Counted from the first letter of the stretch, positions 42,946 to 52,257 are shown. The stretch is DNA of 64,000 nucleotides from Pseudoprimorskyibacter insulae (GCF_900302505.1 NZ_OMOJ01000005.1:1-64000); one strand, 5' to 3'. Program-made: numbers and translations. The notes: a model not told the origin generated them from the letters alone.

Positions 42946-43051
42946 TTCGATACCTTTTTTGCCTTTCTTGTAGTGTCTTACATTCCTGCAACTTTCAGAA
43001 TTTCTTTCCCCGCGACATTCTCGTGGATTTTGTGTCGCGACTTGGGTATCG

Positions 43052-43069
43052 TGACGCTATATAGCGACA
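43052..43069. promoter_or_regulatory. Palindromic candidate operator upstream of the HTH regulator
   Basis: The core CGCTATATAGCG (43055-43066) is a perfect 12-bp palindrome. It extends to TG.CGCTATATAGCG.CA (43052-43069) with one mismatched pair. It lies between two divergent genes about 65 bases from the regulator start, as expected for autoregulation. Confidence 0.5.
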
Positions 43070-43132
43070 GACATGGCGCTTATGAGAGGCATTTTTTACT
43101 TGACCCGGACTCGGTTTGTGTAGGAGGTCACC

Positions 43133-43990
43133 ATGACGGAAGAGACTGAAACGCGCGAAAGACAATTATCGATGCCAAACGGACCCGAGGACCGAAGAAA
43201 ATCCCCGAACCCTGCCGAACTTCGCAGCATGCTTGGTGCGAACCTGCGCCAACTTGCACAAGGTGCGCAGTCCATTTCTCAGTTGTGCCGTGAGCTTGGA
43301 ATCAACCGAACCCAGTTCAACCGCTACCTTGCTGGCGAAAGTTTCCCGCGCCCCGACGTTCTGCACCGCATGTGCAGCTTTTTCGGCGTCGATGCCCGCA
43401 TTCTTCTGGAACCGGTCGAGCAGATCAACTCGACCTCACCCAGCCTTCTGACCCACCCCGAGATTGCAGACTTCATCGGGGCAACCAAGGCGGTGGTGAC
43501 CGAAAACCAGTTTCCGTCAGGCTTTTATCGCTATTCCCGCCGCAGCTTTATGCAGCGCACGCGATTTGTGCAGGGTCTGGCCTTTGTTTACCGCCAGGAC
43601 GGCCACACCTTCATGAAGGGCTTTGAAGCGCGTCAGGCGATGCAGCAACAGGGTCTTCCCGCCTCAAAGAAGGACCGCGAATTCCGGGGCTTCATGCTGC
43701 CGCATGAAACCGGGGTTTCGACCATGGTCTGCCGCCGCAACGCGATGAACGTCTCGTTCAACTTCCTTGCGCCCGTTGCGTCCTTCGACAGCAACTTCTG
43801 GGTTGGCTACACCGCCCGCGCGGGCCAGGAAACACCGGGACATCCGCGCGTGACCCGCGTGGTCTATGAGCACCTCAAGGGCGGAGTCAAAGAAGCGCTG
43901 CGCGTCACGCGCTCTGGCGGCATCTGCGAGATTTCAGAACTGGCGCCGTTCCACCGCGCCCAGTTCGAATCGGACGGCGAATTTAACTGA
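43133..43990 (+). CDS. XRE-type HTH transcriptional regulator with C-terminal sensory-like domain
   Basis: This 285-residue protein has an N-terminal HTH (LRQLAQGAQSISQLCRELGINRTQFNRYLAGESFPRPDVLHRMCSFF, residues about 37-85). A 180-residue C-terminal domain of unknown type follows, with aromatic and basic patches (FPSGFYRYSRRSFMQRTRFVQGLAFVYR) and no recognisable peptidase or cupin motif. The start has AGGAGGTCACC immediately upstream, a very strong ribosome site. It probably regulates itself or the divergent gene through the palindrome at 43052. The target pathway is unknown. The same architecture is common in Rhodobacteraceae. Confidence 0.78.
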   Translation: MTEETETRERQLSMPNGPEDRRKSPNPAELRSMLGANLRQLAQGAQSISQLCRELGINRTQFNRYLAGESFPRPDVLHRMCSFFGVDARILLEPVEQINSTSPSLLTHPEIADFIGATKAVVTENQFPSGFYRYSRRSFMQRTRFVQGLAFVYRQDGHTFMKGFEARQAMQQQGLPASKKDREFRGFMLPHETGVSTMVCRRNAMNVSFNFLAPVASFDSNFWVGYTARAGQETPGHPRVTRVVYEHLKGGVKEALRVTRSGGICEISELAPFHRAQFESDGEFN

Positions 43991-43992
43991 TC

Positions 43993-44796
43993 TCAGGTCG
44001 CCGTATGTTCGGCGGCCGGGTGCGCCTTGCCATAGGCCAGCATGTCATAAAGGTGCCACGTGGCGTGGCCCAGCAATGGCAGGATCAGGAACAGCCCCAG
44101 AAAGATCGGCACCATCGCCACCAACGTCAGCCCGGCGATCATCACACCCCAGATCAGCATCGGGAACAGGTGGGATTTGACAAAGCCAAAGCTGGTGATC
44201 ATCGCGGTGACAAAGTCGATTTCCCGGTCTAGCAGCATCGGCAGGGCGATCACCGTCAGCATATAGATCAGCAGCGCGGTCAGCGCCCCCAGTACCAGTT
44301 CAACCAGCAACATGATCAGCCCATTGCCTGTCAGGAAGACTGACACCGAGCTGGACACATTGGTCATCGTGCTTAGGCCCATGAACAGCGCAAAGATCAT
44401 ATGGGCCAGAAAGAACCAGAACAGAAACACGATGATGATGATGGCACAGATCGACGGCAACTGGCGCTTGGACTGGCTGGCGATCACGCCAAAGATCTGC
44501 ATCCAGTCCAGCGGCAGGCCCTGTTCGAGCCGCCGGGACACATCATAAAACCCAACCGCTGCAAACGGGCCCAGCAGCGGAAAGCCGACCGCCGCGAAGA
44601 TCATCCAATAGCTTTGCCCGGTTGCCCATGTGATCAGCCACATCCCCCAACCGCACACCACATAAACCGCCGAGAAGATCAGCCCGAACCCCGGCGTGCG
44701 GCGTTGGTCACGCCAGCCGCGGCGCAGGGCTTCTTTCAGCAGGTCCAGGCTAACATCCCCTAGGTCGGGCACGCCCGGCTTTGGTGTGGTTGGCAT
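43993..44796 (-). CDS. DUF2189 integral membrane protein
   Basis: This 267-residue protein has six hydrophobic segments (for example FGLIFSAVYVVCGWGMWLITW; MIFAAVGFPLLGPFAAVGFYDVSRRL; AIIIIVFLFWFFLAHMIFALFMG; MLLVELVLGALTALLIYMLTVIALPMLLDR; LIWGVMIAGLTLVAMVPIFLGLFLILPLLGHATWHLYD). The pattern and the final GHATWHLYD motif fit DUF2189, sometimes called cytochrome c oxidase subunit I-like, although no haem ligands arrangement is shown. GGGAGG precedes the ATG. The promoter has the 20-bp inverted repeat shared with the DUF2852 gene. Function unknown. Confidence 0.82.
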   Translation of the reverse strand: MPTTPKPGVPDLGDVSLDLLKEALRRGWRDQRRTPGFGLIFSAVYVVCGWGMWLITWATGQSYWMIFAAVGFPLLGPFAAVGFYDVSRRLEQGLPLDWMQIFGVIASQSKRQLPSICAIIIIVFLFWFFLAHMIFALFMGLSTMTNVSSSVSVFLTGNGLIMLLVELVLGALTALLIYMLTVIALPMLLDREIDFVTAMITSFGFVKSHLFPMLIWGVMIAGLTLVAMVPIFLGLFLILPLLGHATWHLYDMLAYGKAHPAAEHTAT

Positions 44797-44828
44797 AGCG
44801 TCCTCCCGTACAACTGCCTGTTGTTTCC

Positions 44829-44848
44829 ATCTGAACGTGGTTCACATT
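44829..44848. promoter_or_regulatory. 20-bp inverted-repeat motif upstream of the DUF2189 gene (shared motif, copy B)
   Basis: On the minus strand this reads AATGTGAACCACGTTCAGAT, matching copy A (28977-28996) at 15 of 20 positions including AATGTGAA and TTCA. It lies 33-52 bases upstream of the start codon, where an activator or repressor would act. Confidence 0.5.
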
Positions 44849-44881
44849 CAAAAGCAACAATATTGCGCGGGGAAATTCAGC

Positions 44882-45754
44882 TTAGTCGCCAAGTACCGAA
44901 ACGGAATAGCCAAACTGGGCCGACGCGCCCGGTGCCAAGGTCATGGCAAAAGGGCGGTCCGCGATCTCGGGCCCGTGGCCCGCGCGCGGTGCCAGCCCGT
45001 GCCACGGCTCAATGCACAGGAACGGCGCGCCCGGCTTTTGCCAGATGCCAAGGTTGGGCGTGTTGTCGAACCGGAAGGCCAGTTCCGGCCCGCCGTCCAC
45101 GCCATAGCGCAAGCCGTCGCCCGTGCCGCCTTCGAAGATCAGCGCGTCATTGGCGAATAGGTCGTGGGTCAAATCAAGCACACCAAGGGCAAAGGGCGAC
45201 GGTTTGGTCGCCTCGGCCAGATACCCGCCCTCCAGCACCGACAGCGGCGGCTCGGCCCCATTGTCCAGCACCACGCGATGCGCCTGCCCTTCGCCGCCGG
45301 GCAAGGGCCAGCAAAAGGCCGGATGGAAGCCCACACAATAGGGCATGTCCTGATCGCCAGTATTCTCTGCCGTCACGCTGACCGTCAGCGTCGCGCCATC
45401 CAGCGTATGGCGAATGGACAGGACAAAATCGCTGGGATAGGCCGCGCGGGTGGCCTCAGATGCCGTCAGGCGGTGCAGCACAAAGTTCGGGCCTTGGTCC
45501 ACCCGTTCAAACACGCTTCGGCGGGCAAAGCCGTGCTGGCCCATCTCTCCGCCCTGCCCGTTCACGGCAACCCGGCCTTCAACGGCGCGGCCCACGATCG
45601 GAAACAGGATCGGCGCACGCCCGCCCCACCATGCGGCATCGCCATGCCACAGGTATTGGCGGCCATCCTCGCGCGACAGGCTTTGCAGCTCGGCGCCCAT
45701 GTCCGAAACGGTGGCGGTGAATGCGCCGGATGTCAGGGTGGTCAGGTTGATCAT
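44882..45754 (-). CDS. Aldose 1-epimerase family protein (galactose mutarotase-like)
   Basis: This 290-residue beta-sandwich protein resembles the aldose 1-epimerase/YeaD-YihR group. SDMGAELQSLSREDGRQYLWHGD is the typical N-terminal segment with the sugar-contact Arg/Trp, GQHGFARRSVFE gives one active-site histidine, VGFHPAFCWPL the second, and FLCIEPWHGLAP the catalytic glutamate. It would convert alpha and beta anomers of an aldose or sugar phosphate. The sugar is not identifiable. The ATG at 45754 has GGAGG five bases upstream. It appears monocistronic. Confidence 0.88.
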   Translation of the reverse strand: MINLTTLTSGAFTATVSDMGAELQSLSREDGRQYLWHGDAAWWGGRAPILFPIVGRAVEGRVAVNGQGGEMGQHGFARRSVFERVDQGPNFVLHRLTASEATRAAYPSDFVLSIRHTLDGATLTVSVTAENTGDQDMPYCVGFHPAFCWPLPGGEGQAHRVVLDNGAEPPLSVLEGGYLAEATKPSPFALGVLDLTHDLFANDALIFEGGTGDGLRYGVDGGPELAFRFDNTPNLGIWQKPGAPFLCIEPWHGLAPRAGHGPEIADRPFAMTLAPGASAQFGYSVSVLGD

Positions 45755-45824
45755 GGGGCCTCCGGGCAAAGTGATTTAGGCGCAGATTGCCACGCCCAAC
45801 CCACAGACAGAAGCCCTGAAAACC

Positions 45825-46952
45825 TTAGTCTTCGGCGTTCGCCTCGGCGCGGGACTTGCCCGACACGTTCAGCGCCAGCGTCGCGCCCATCAGCCCGTCC
45901 AGATCGCCGTCCAGCACCCCTTGGGTGTCCGAGGTTTCAAAGCCGGTGCGCAGGTCTTTGACCATCTGGTAGGGCTGCAAAACATAGGACCGGATCTGGT
46001 TGCCCCAGCCCGCATCGCCTTTTGCCTCATGGGCTGCGTTGATATCGGCGTTGCGGCGGTCCAGCTCCAATTGATACAGACGCGATTTCAACGCCTTCAT
46101 GGCGATATCGCGGTTCTGGTGCTGCGACTTTTCCGAGCTGGTCACAACGATGCCGGTCGGAATGTGCGTGATCCGCACGGCCGAGTCGGTGGTGTTGACG
46201 TGCTGACCGCCCGCACCGGACGACCGGTAGGTGTCGATGCGGATGTCATTGGGTTTCACGTCAATTTCGATATTGTCGTCGACCACCGGATAGACCCAAA
46301 CGGATGAGAACGAAGTGTGGCGACGCGCGGCGGAATCATAGGGCGAAATGCGCACCAAGCGGTGCACGCCGGATTCCGACTTCAGCCAGCCATAAGCGTT
46401 CTGACCGCTGATCTTATAGGACACCGATTTGATGCCTGCCTCTTCGCCCGGACTTTCGGACTGAAGCTCAACCTTGTAACCCTTCTTTTCGGCCCAACGC
46501 ACATACATCCGCGCAAGGATCGACGCCCAGTCACAGCTTTCGGTGCCGCCCGCGCCCGCGTTGATTTCAAGGAAGGTGTCATTGCCATCGGCTTCACCAT
46601 CCAGCAGGGCCTCAAGCTCTTTCTGGGCGGCCTTTTCGGCCAGCGCCTTCAGGCCTGCAATGGCATCGTTGACGACTTCGGCGTCGTCTTCCATCTCGCC
46701 CAATTCGATCAGTTCAAGGCTGTCCTCAAGGTCTTGTTCGATGGACCGGTGCGTCTCCATTGCGTCAACCAGCATCTGCCGTTCACGCATCAGCTTTTGC
46801 GCCGCCTCAGGATCGTTCCAAAGGTTCGGATCTTCGACCCGCGCGTTGAATTCTTCCAGCCGGTAAGGGGCCGTTTCGACATCGAGCCGTTGTGCCAAAA
46901 GCTCGATCGAGCCTTTGATCTTGTCGACGATGTTCTGAACGTCTGCGCGCAT
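45825..46952 (-). CDS. prfB: Peptide chain release factor 2 (no programmed frameshift)
   Basis: The 375-residue release factor 2 terminates translation at UGA and UAA. The catalytic GGQ is in [20 protein letters not shown]. The stop-recognition loop reads [18 protein letters not shown], with SPY where E. coli has SPF. The frame is continuous, without the in-frame UGA and +1 shift of E. coli prfB. The ATG at 46952 begins [19 protein letters not shown] and follows AGGGTAAG. It lies downstream of the PBP gene on the same strand, an arrangement frequent in alphaproteobacteria. Confidence 0.95.
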   Translation of the reverse strand: MRADVQNIVDKIKGSIELLAQRLDVETAPYRLEEFNARVEDPNLWNDPEAAQKLMRERQMLVDAMETHRSIEQDLEDSLELIELGEMEDDAEVVNDAIAGLKALAEKAAQKELEALLDGEADGNDTFLEINAGAGGTESCDWASILARMYVRWAEKKGYKVELQSESPGEEAGIKSVSYKISGQNAYGWLKSESGVHRLVRISPYDSAARRHTSFSSVWVYPVVDDNIEIDVKPNDIRIDTYRSSGAGGQHVNTTDSAVRITHIPTGIVVTSSEKSQHQNRDIAMKALKSRLYQLELDRRNADINAAHEAKGDAGWGNQIRSYVLQPYQMVKDLRTGFETSDTQGVLDGDLDGLMGATLALNVSGKSRAEANAED

Positions 46953-47060
46953 GGACTTACCCTGACTGATCTTCTGTGGCCCGCCTGATACCAAGGCTGA
47001 CGGTCGGGAACAAGACAGGGCAGACGGCGGATGCCCCAAAACGGCGCATCCGCTGGCCGA

Positions 47061-49583
47061 TTAATAGAGCCCGCCCGAGCTGAGCGAGCCAAACGACGCC
47101 TTGGGACCAACCACAGCCTTGCGGCCCGTTGAGGTTGTCACCTCTTGCGCCTCGCCCGGCTCATCCCCGGTGATCAGGTCGAAATTGCCGCCCATGGCAA
47201 AACCACCGTCGAACTGCATGCCAAAGATCGGCTCTTCGCCCGAGCGGAAACATTCCGACACAACGTTCGGGCCGCTGGCGCTATCGGAGAGGCGCGCACC
47301 GGTGAAGCGGTCGATCTTGATGAACTCGCAAGCCTCGGGGACTTTGAATTTGCCGCCGCCGTATTTCTTGACCGCTTTGGACATGAAGCGCTGAAACACC
47401 GGGCCGCACATGCCGCCGCCTGACGCACCGCGCCCAAGGCTGCGCGGAGTGTCATAGCCGATATAGCACCCGGCGACGATGTTGTTGGTAAAGCCGATGA
47501 ACCAGACGTCTTTGGCATCGTTGGTTGTACCGGTTTTACCGGCGGTCGGCACTGGCAGGTTCACCGTGCCCGACGCGGTGCCGCGCTGAACCACGCCTTC
47601 CATCATCGAAGTCAGCTGATAGGCCGTCACCGCATCCATCACCCGTTCACGGTTGGTCACGATGCGGGGGCTGAGATCGGAGGAAATGCCTTCGCTGCCG
47701 CAATCCACACAGTCGCGCCGGTCATGGCGGTACACGGTCGCGCCATAGCGGTCCTGCACGCGGTCCACCAAGGTCGGCTCCACCCGCTCGCCACCATTGG
47801 CGAACATCGCATAGGCCGCAACCATCTGGTAAAGCGTCGTTTCCTGCGATCCGAGCGAGTTGGCAAGAACCGGGTTCAGGTCTTCGTAAACGCCGAATTT
47901 CTCGGCATACATGCCCACCGTTTCCATGCCGATTTCCTGCGCCAAACGCACGGTCATCAGGTTCCGCGACCGTTCGATCCCGGTGCGCAGCGGCGTCGGG
48001 CCATAGAACTGGTTGCTGGCGTTCTTGGGGCGCCATACGCCTTGGGGCGTGTTGATTTCGATCGGGGCGTCGATCACGATGGTCGCGGGGCTATAGCCGC
48101 TGTCCAAGGCCGCCGCATAAACAAAGGGCTTAAAGCTGGACCCCGGCTGGCGCATGGCCTGCGTGGCGCGGTTGAACACCGAATGCTGATAACTAAACCC
48201 GCCCTGCATGGCGATCACACGGCCATTGTTCACGTCCATCGCCATGAACCCGCCTTCGACCTCGGGCACTTGGCGCAGGGTCCAACGAATGAACTCTCCG
48301 CCGTTATCAGTGACCATGCGGCGCACGAACACCACATCGCCGGGTTTGAAATTGTCGAAGAAGTTGCCCTTGATCCAGCTGATGTCTTTGCGCGGAATGA
48401 CAAAGGGTTCCGCCTCAGTTTCGGTCACGCCTTCGATGCCGACGCGCATCTGCTGATCTTCGATGTTCAGAACCACCGCCGGATGCCACTGACCGTCCAG
48501 ATCGATGTCACGGGCAACGCGCACCTCGGCCAATGCCGCGCGCCATGCCTCTTCGCTGCCCAGCTGATCCAAGGCGATCTCTTCGCCCGTGCCGCGCCAA
48601 CGGCCATCGGCGCGGTCGTATTCTTCCAGCGCGGTGCGCAGCGCATTGGCCGCAATCACCTGCATCTCCGGCTCAATCGTGGCGCGCACGCTGAACCCAC
48701 CCGAGAAGAACTCCCCCTCACCGAAATCGCGGCTGAGCTGGCGGCGGATTTCGTCGGTCGGATAATCACGCGGCGGCAATTGCGCCTGAAACGGTTCAAA
48801 GTCGCCGTTCTGCACCGATTTCAGCGGCTGCGCGACTTCCCAGTTATAGGTGCCCTGGTCGATATATCCGTTTTCCATCATCTCTTTGAGGACGAAGTTC
48901 CGGCGCTCCAGCAGACGCTCCTTGCGGCGCACCGGGTGGAAACTGCCCGGGGCTTTGGGCAACGACGCCAAGAAGGCCGCCTCATGCGGTGCCAGTTCCG
49001 ACAGGGATTTGTTGAAGTAGGTCTGCGCCGCCGCCGTCACCCCGAACGAGTTTTGACCAAGAAAAATCTCGTTCATGTAAAGCTCAAGGATCTTTTCTTT
49101 GCTCAGCGTCTCTTCCAGACGCGAGGCTAGAATGATCTCTTTGATCTTACGTTCGGCCCGGCGGTCGCCCGACAGAAGGAAGTTCTTCATCACCTGCTGG
49201 GTGATGGTCGAAGCTCCGCGCACATTGCGTCCGCGCGACTTGACAGCATCCACAGCCGCCGCCGCGATCCCGCGCAGGTCATAGCCTTGGTGCTGGTAGA
49301 AGTTCTTGTCTTCGGCCGAAATAAACGCCTGTTTGATCAGGTCAGGGATTTCTTCGGCCGGGGTAAACAGGCGGCGTTCCTTGGCAAATTCGTCGATGAT
49401 CTTGCCTTCGGTCGAATAGATCCGGCTGATTGTCGGCGGTTTGTACTGGGCCAGCGATTCATGGCTGGGCAGGTCGCGCCCATACATCCAGAACACCGCG
49501 CCAACCGACAGGGCAACCATCATCAGCCCAAGCGTGATGACGCTGAAGACCCCTCCAAAGAATGAAAAGATGAATCTGATCAC
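47061..49583 (-). CDS. mrcA: Class A penicillin-binding protein PBP1A (transglycosylase/transpeptidase)
   Basis: This 840-residue bifunctional cell-wall synthase has an N-terminal anchor (FFGGVFSVITLGLMMVALSVGAVFWM), a glycosyltransferase domain with the catalytic Glu in FISAEDKNFYQHQGYDLRGI and the TITQQVMKNFLL motif, an OB-type insertion, and a transpeptidase domain with SxxK (GSSFKPF), SxN (RSRNLMTVR) and KTG (TAGKTGTTND). The GTG start at 49583 has AAGGGG seven bases upstream. The open frame continues 16 codons further without a better site. It lies between the amidase gene and prfB on the same strand, consistent with coordinated wall synthesis and hydrolysis. Confidence 0.94.
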   Translation of the reverse strand: MIRFIFSFFGGVFSVITLGLMMVALSVGAVFWMYGRDLPSHESLAQYKPPTISRIYSTEGKIIDEFAKERRLFTPAEEIPDLIKQAFISAEDKNFYQHQGYDLRGIAAAAVDAVKSRGRNVRGASTITQQVMKNFLLSGDRRAERKIKEIILASRLEETLSKEKILELYMNEIFLGQNSFGVTAAAQTYFNKSLSELAPHEAAFLASLPKAPGSFHPVRRKERLLERRNFVLKEMMENGYIDQGTYNWEVAQPLKSVQNGDFEPFQAQLPPRDYPTDEIRRQLSRDFGEGEFFSGGFSVRATIEPEMQVIAANALRTALEEYDRADGRWRGTGEEIALDQLGSEEAWRAALAEVRVARDIDLDGQWHPAVVLNIEDQQMRVGIEGVTETEAEPFVIPRKDISWIKGNFFDNFKPGDVVFVRRMVTDNGGEFIRWTLRQVPEVEGGFMAMDVNNGRVIAMQGGFSYQHSVFNRATQAMRQPGSSFKPFVYAAALDSGYSPATIVIDAPIEINTPQGVWRPKNASNQFYGPTPLRTGIERSRNLMTVRLAQEIGMETVGMYAEKFGVYEDLNPVLANSLGSQETTLYQMVAAYAMFANGGERVEPTLVDRVQDRYGATVYRHDRRDCVDCGSEGISSDLSPRIVTNRERVMDAVTAYQLTSMMEGVVQRGTASGTVNLPVPTAGKTGTTNDAKDVWFIGFTNNIVAGCYIGYDTPRSLGRGASGGGMCGPVFQRFMSKAVKKYGGGKFKVPEACEFIKIDRFTGARLSDSASGPNVVSECFRSGEEPIFGMQFDGGFAMGGNFDLITGDEPGEAQEVTTSTGRKAVVGPKASFGSLSSGGLY

Positions 49584-49690
49584 AAATGTGCCCCTTGCCG
49601 AACTGCGAGCATCCCATATACCGCAATCCAAGTCTGGTCAAAACACAATGCCTTGCGTGGCAAGCTGGTTCCCGCTGATCTGCGAATGAC

Positions 49691-50914
49691 CTACTGGCGG
49701 CGCAACCGCGACAGCGCCGCATCCTCAAGCGCCCAGGCCTGTAGCCCGTCACGAATGCCCGCCGCCATCCCGGCCCGCCAGATCGGATCACGCAGGTTCT
49801 TCAAATCGGCATTGGTCGACAGGAACCCCAGTTCAATCAAAACCGACGGGATATCCGCCGCCTTCAGCACCGAAAACCCAGCCTGGCGCAAAGGCCGCTT
49901 ATGCACCCGGCCCACCGAATTGCGAATGCTGTCCACCAAGACCTGCGCCAAGGCCTGACTGCGCGGCGTATTATCCAGCCGCGCCAAATCCATCAGCACA
50001 TCGGCCACATGGTCGTCCGCCCCTGTCAGATCCACGCCCGACAGCAGGTCATCGCGGTTGTGCCGCTCCGCCAACGCCGCCGAGGCCGCGTCCGAGGCCT
50101 CCTCGGCCAGCGTATAGACCGTCGCACCGCGCGCCACGCCTTCATCCAGCGCGTCGGCATGAAGCGAGACAAACACATCCGCCCCCGCTCGATGCGCCTT
50201 GGCCACCCGCGCCTCAAGCGACACAAACTCATCCGCATCGCGGGTCAATTGCGCGTCAAACCCGCCCGACCGGCGCAGAACTTCCTGAAGCTCGCGCGCC
50301 ATGATCAACATCAGCTGCGCCTCGGACGAGGTGCCATTCTGCGCGCCGGGGTCGATCCCGCCATGTCCGGGGTCGATCATCACCACCAAGTGCCGATCAT
50401 CGCCGGCCCGTTTCGGTGCGGTCACAGCGGCCAATGGTCCGATCTGCATGGCCCCGACCTCGCGCGGTGCACCCGCTGCCGCCAAGAAATCCTCGCTCGT
50501 CGTCCGGGTCAAACGCACCTGCAACGCCGCCGTTCCATCCGACTGGCCGATCTTCATCTCGGCCTGATCCACCGCCATCGGCTCTCTCAGATCCACGACC
50601 AAACGCGACCAGCCTTGCTGCACCCGGCCAAACCGCAGTCCCGCCACGCGCGATGTCTGCAGCATGTCCACCGGGTTGGCCCCCGTCCAATCCACCTCGC
50701 GAAAATCGACCACCAACCGCATCGGCTCGGCCAAAGTGTAAATCCGAAACGGCACGCCCTGGCTCAGGTTCACCTCAAGGCGCACATCGCGCAGCCCTGC
50801 ATCGACCACCCTGCTGCCCTCGGGCACCACCCGCGCCAACCCGCCCAGCGGTTGCGCCAAACCAGCGCAAGCCAAAACCAGCCACGCGGCAATTGCCAGA
50901 AATATCCTGCTCAT
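49691..50914 (-). CDS. N-acetylmuramoyl-L-alanine amidase (AmiC type)
   Basis: The 407-residue secreted zinc amidase cleaves peptidoglycan stem peptides, chiefly at division. It has a signal peptide (MSRIFLAIAAWLVLACAGLAQ), an AMIN domain (residues 40-130) for envelope targeting, and an Amidase_3 domain with zinc ligands in MIDPGHGGIDPGAQ, a Glu downstream, SLHADALDEG and the catalytic Glu in SVLIELGFLST. It is followed after 107 bases by the PBP1A gene. In E. coli such amidases need EnvC or NlpD activators, and none is visible here. Confidence 0.93.
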   Translation of the reverse strand: MSRIFLAIAAWLVLACAGLAQPLGGLARVVPEGSRVVDAGLRDVRLEVNLSQGVPFRIYTLAEPMRLVVDFREVDWTGANPVDMLQTSRVAGLRFGRVQQGWSRLVVDLREPMAVDQAEMKIGQSDGTAALQVRLTRTTSEDFLAAAGAPREVGAMQIGPLAAVTAPKRAGDDRHLVVMIDPGHGGIDPGAQNGTSSEAQLMLIMARELQEVLRRSGGFDAQLTRDADEFVSLEARVAKAHRAGADVFVSLHADALDEGVARGATVYTLAEEASDAASAALAERHNRDDLLSGVDLTGADDHVADVLMDLARLDNTPRSQALAQVLVDSIRNSVGRVHKRPLRQAGFSVLKAADIPSVLIELGFLSTNADLKNLRDPIWRAGMAAGIRDGLQAWALEDAALSRLRRQ

Positions 50915-50993
50915 AAGCCTCTCCGGGCACTTCTAAGATTGCCCCAACCATAGCGCGACAGGGCCGGATTCGCACCCCTGCTTCTTCTCTTTG

Positions 50994-51068
50994 ATAAATA
51001 CCGCCGGGGGAGGCTTCCGCAGGAAGACGGGGGCAGCGCCCCCAACCCGCTTGGCCGCATGGCCAAGC
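50994..51068. repeat. REP-like GC-rich intergenic repeat, copy 2
   Basis: ATAAATACCGCCGGGGGAG is followed by three hairpins: CTTCC/GGAAG (51014-51026), GGGGGC-AGC-GCCCCC (51029-51043) and GCTTGGCC/GGCCAAGC (51049-51068). The first half matches the copy at 14138-14186. The remainder of the 50915-51111 gap shows no gene. Confidence 0.55.
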
Positions 51069-51111
51069 TCCCAATGCGCGGCGCGTCAGCGCCGCACCGC
51101 TGGATCACCGA

Positions 51112-52257
51112 TTACCCACGGCTCTCCATAAACCGTTTCAACCGTTCCAGCCCTTCTGCAATATCGGCGGTGCTGCGCGCATAGGAAAACCGCAGCGTTC
51201 CGTGCCCGCGCACCGGATCGAAATCCAATCCCGGCGTCACCGCCACACCGGCTTTGTCCAAGATCTCAGCAGCGAATGCCCGGCTATCCTCGGTCAAATG
51301 GCTCACATCCGCATAGACGTAGAACGCGCCATCGGGCGGCGCGATCCGGTCGAACCCGGCTTTCGGCAATCCTTCCAGCATCAACCGGCGGTTTTCGGCA
51401 TAGACGGCCATATTGGCCTGCAACTCCTCGCCCGCGTCCATTGCGGCCAGCGCCGCCAATTGGCTGGCATGGGGCGGACAGATGAACAGGTTCTGGGCCA
51501 GACGCTCAATCTGGCGTACCTGATCGGGCGGCACCACCAGCCACCCCGCCCGCCAGCCAGTCATGCTGAAATACTTGCTGAACGAATTGATCACGCAGAC
51601 ATCGTCGCTGATCTCCAGCGCGGTGACCGCCTTCGCCTCATATTCAATCCCGTGGTAAATCTCATCCGACAGAAAGGCCGCGCCCTTGTCATGGCAGGTT
51701 GAAATCAGATCCCCCAGCGCCTCGCGCCCCAGCATCGTCCCCGTCGGATTCGCCGGAGAGGCCACCATAAGCCCCTGATAATCAACACCCTCTAAATCGG
51801 TCGGCACAGGTTGGAGACGGTTCTCCATCGACGATTGCACCTCAACCGGCACCAGATCCAGCGATTTCAGAATTTGCCGGTATGACGGATAGCCCGGCGC
51901 ACCCAGCGCAACCCGGTCGCCTGCATCGAACAGGGCCGTGAACGCCAGAATGAACCCGCCCGACGATCCCGGTGTCACCACAACCCGCGCCGGATCCAGG
52001 TCGACATTGTACCATTCGCCATAAAGCTGGGCGATCCGGCGGCGCAACGCCGGTAGACCAAGCGCCACGGTATAGCCCAAAGGGTCGTCCTGCATGGCGC
52101 GCGTCAAGGCATCCCGCGCCGCCGCAGGCGCAGGCGTTCCGGGCTGGCCCACCTCCATATGAATGATGTGGCGGCCATCGGCCTCAGCCTGCCGCGCCGC
52201 TTCCATCACATCCATCACAATAAAGGGATCAACCGCGCCACGCCTTGAGTTCTTCAT
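51112..52257 (-). CDS. Fold-type I PLP aminotransferase (AAT superfamily)
   Basis: This 381-residue pyridoxal-phosphate aminotransferase has the PLP lysine in NSFSKYFSMTGWRAGW, the Asn and Tyr of the cofactor site in VASPANPTGTM and FLSDEIYHGIEY, and the C-terminal arginine region LRFSYARSTADIAEGL that binds the substrate carboxylate. The class I/II pattern is typical of aspartate or broad-specificity amino acid aminotransferases. The exact substrate is open. The ATG at 52257 has GGAG six bases upstream and is preferred to the codon at 52278. Divergent from the M48 protease gene. Confidence 0.9.
   Translation of the reverse strand: MKNSRRGAVDPFIVMDVMEAARQAEADGRHIIHMEVGQPGTPAPAAARDALTRAMQDDPLGYTVALGLPALRRRIAQLYGEWYNVDLDPARVVVTPGSSGGFILAFTALFDAGDRVALGAPGYPSYRQILKSLDLVPVEVQSSMENRLQPVPTDLEGVDYQGLMVASPANPTGTMLGREALGDLISTCHDKGAAFLSDEIYHGIEYEAKAVTALEISDDVCVINSFSKYFSMTGWRAGWLVVPPDQVRQIERLAQNLFICPPHASQLAALAAMDAGEELQANMAVYAENRRLMLEGLPKAGFDRIAPPDGAFYVYADVSHLTEDSRAFAAEILDKAGVAVTPGLDFDPVRGHGTLRFSYARSTADIAEGLERLKRFMESRG

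Noticed and set aside
47724-49130. 468-codon plus-strand open frame antisense to the PBP1A gene
   Set aside because: Antisense to all PBP1A catalytic motifs, no ribosome site, His/Arg-rich.
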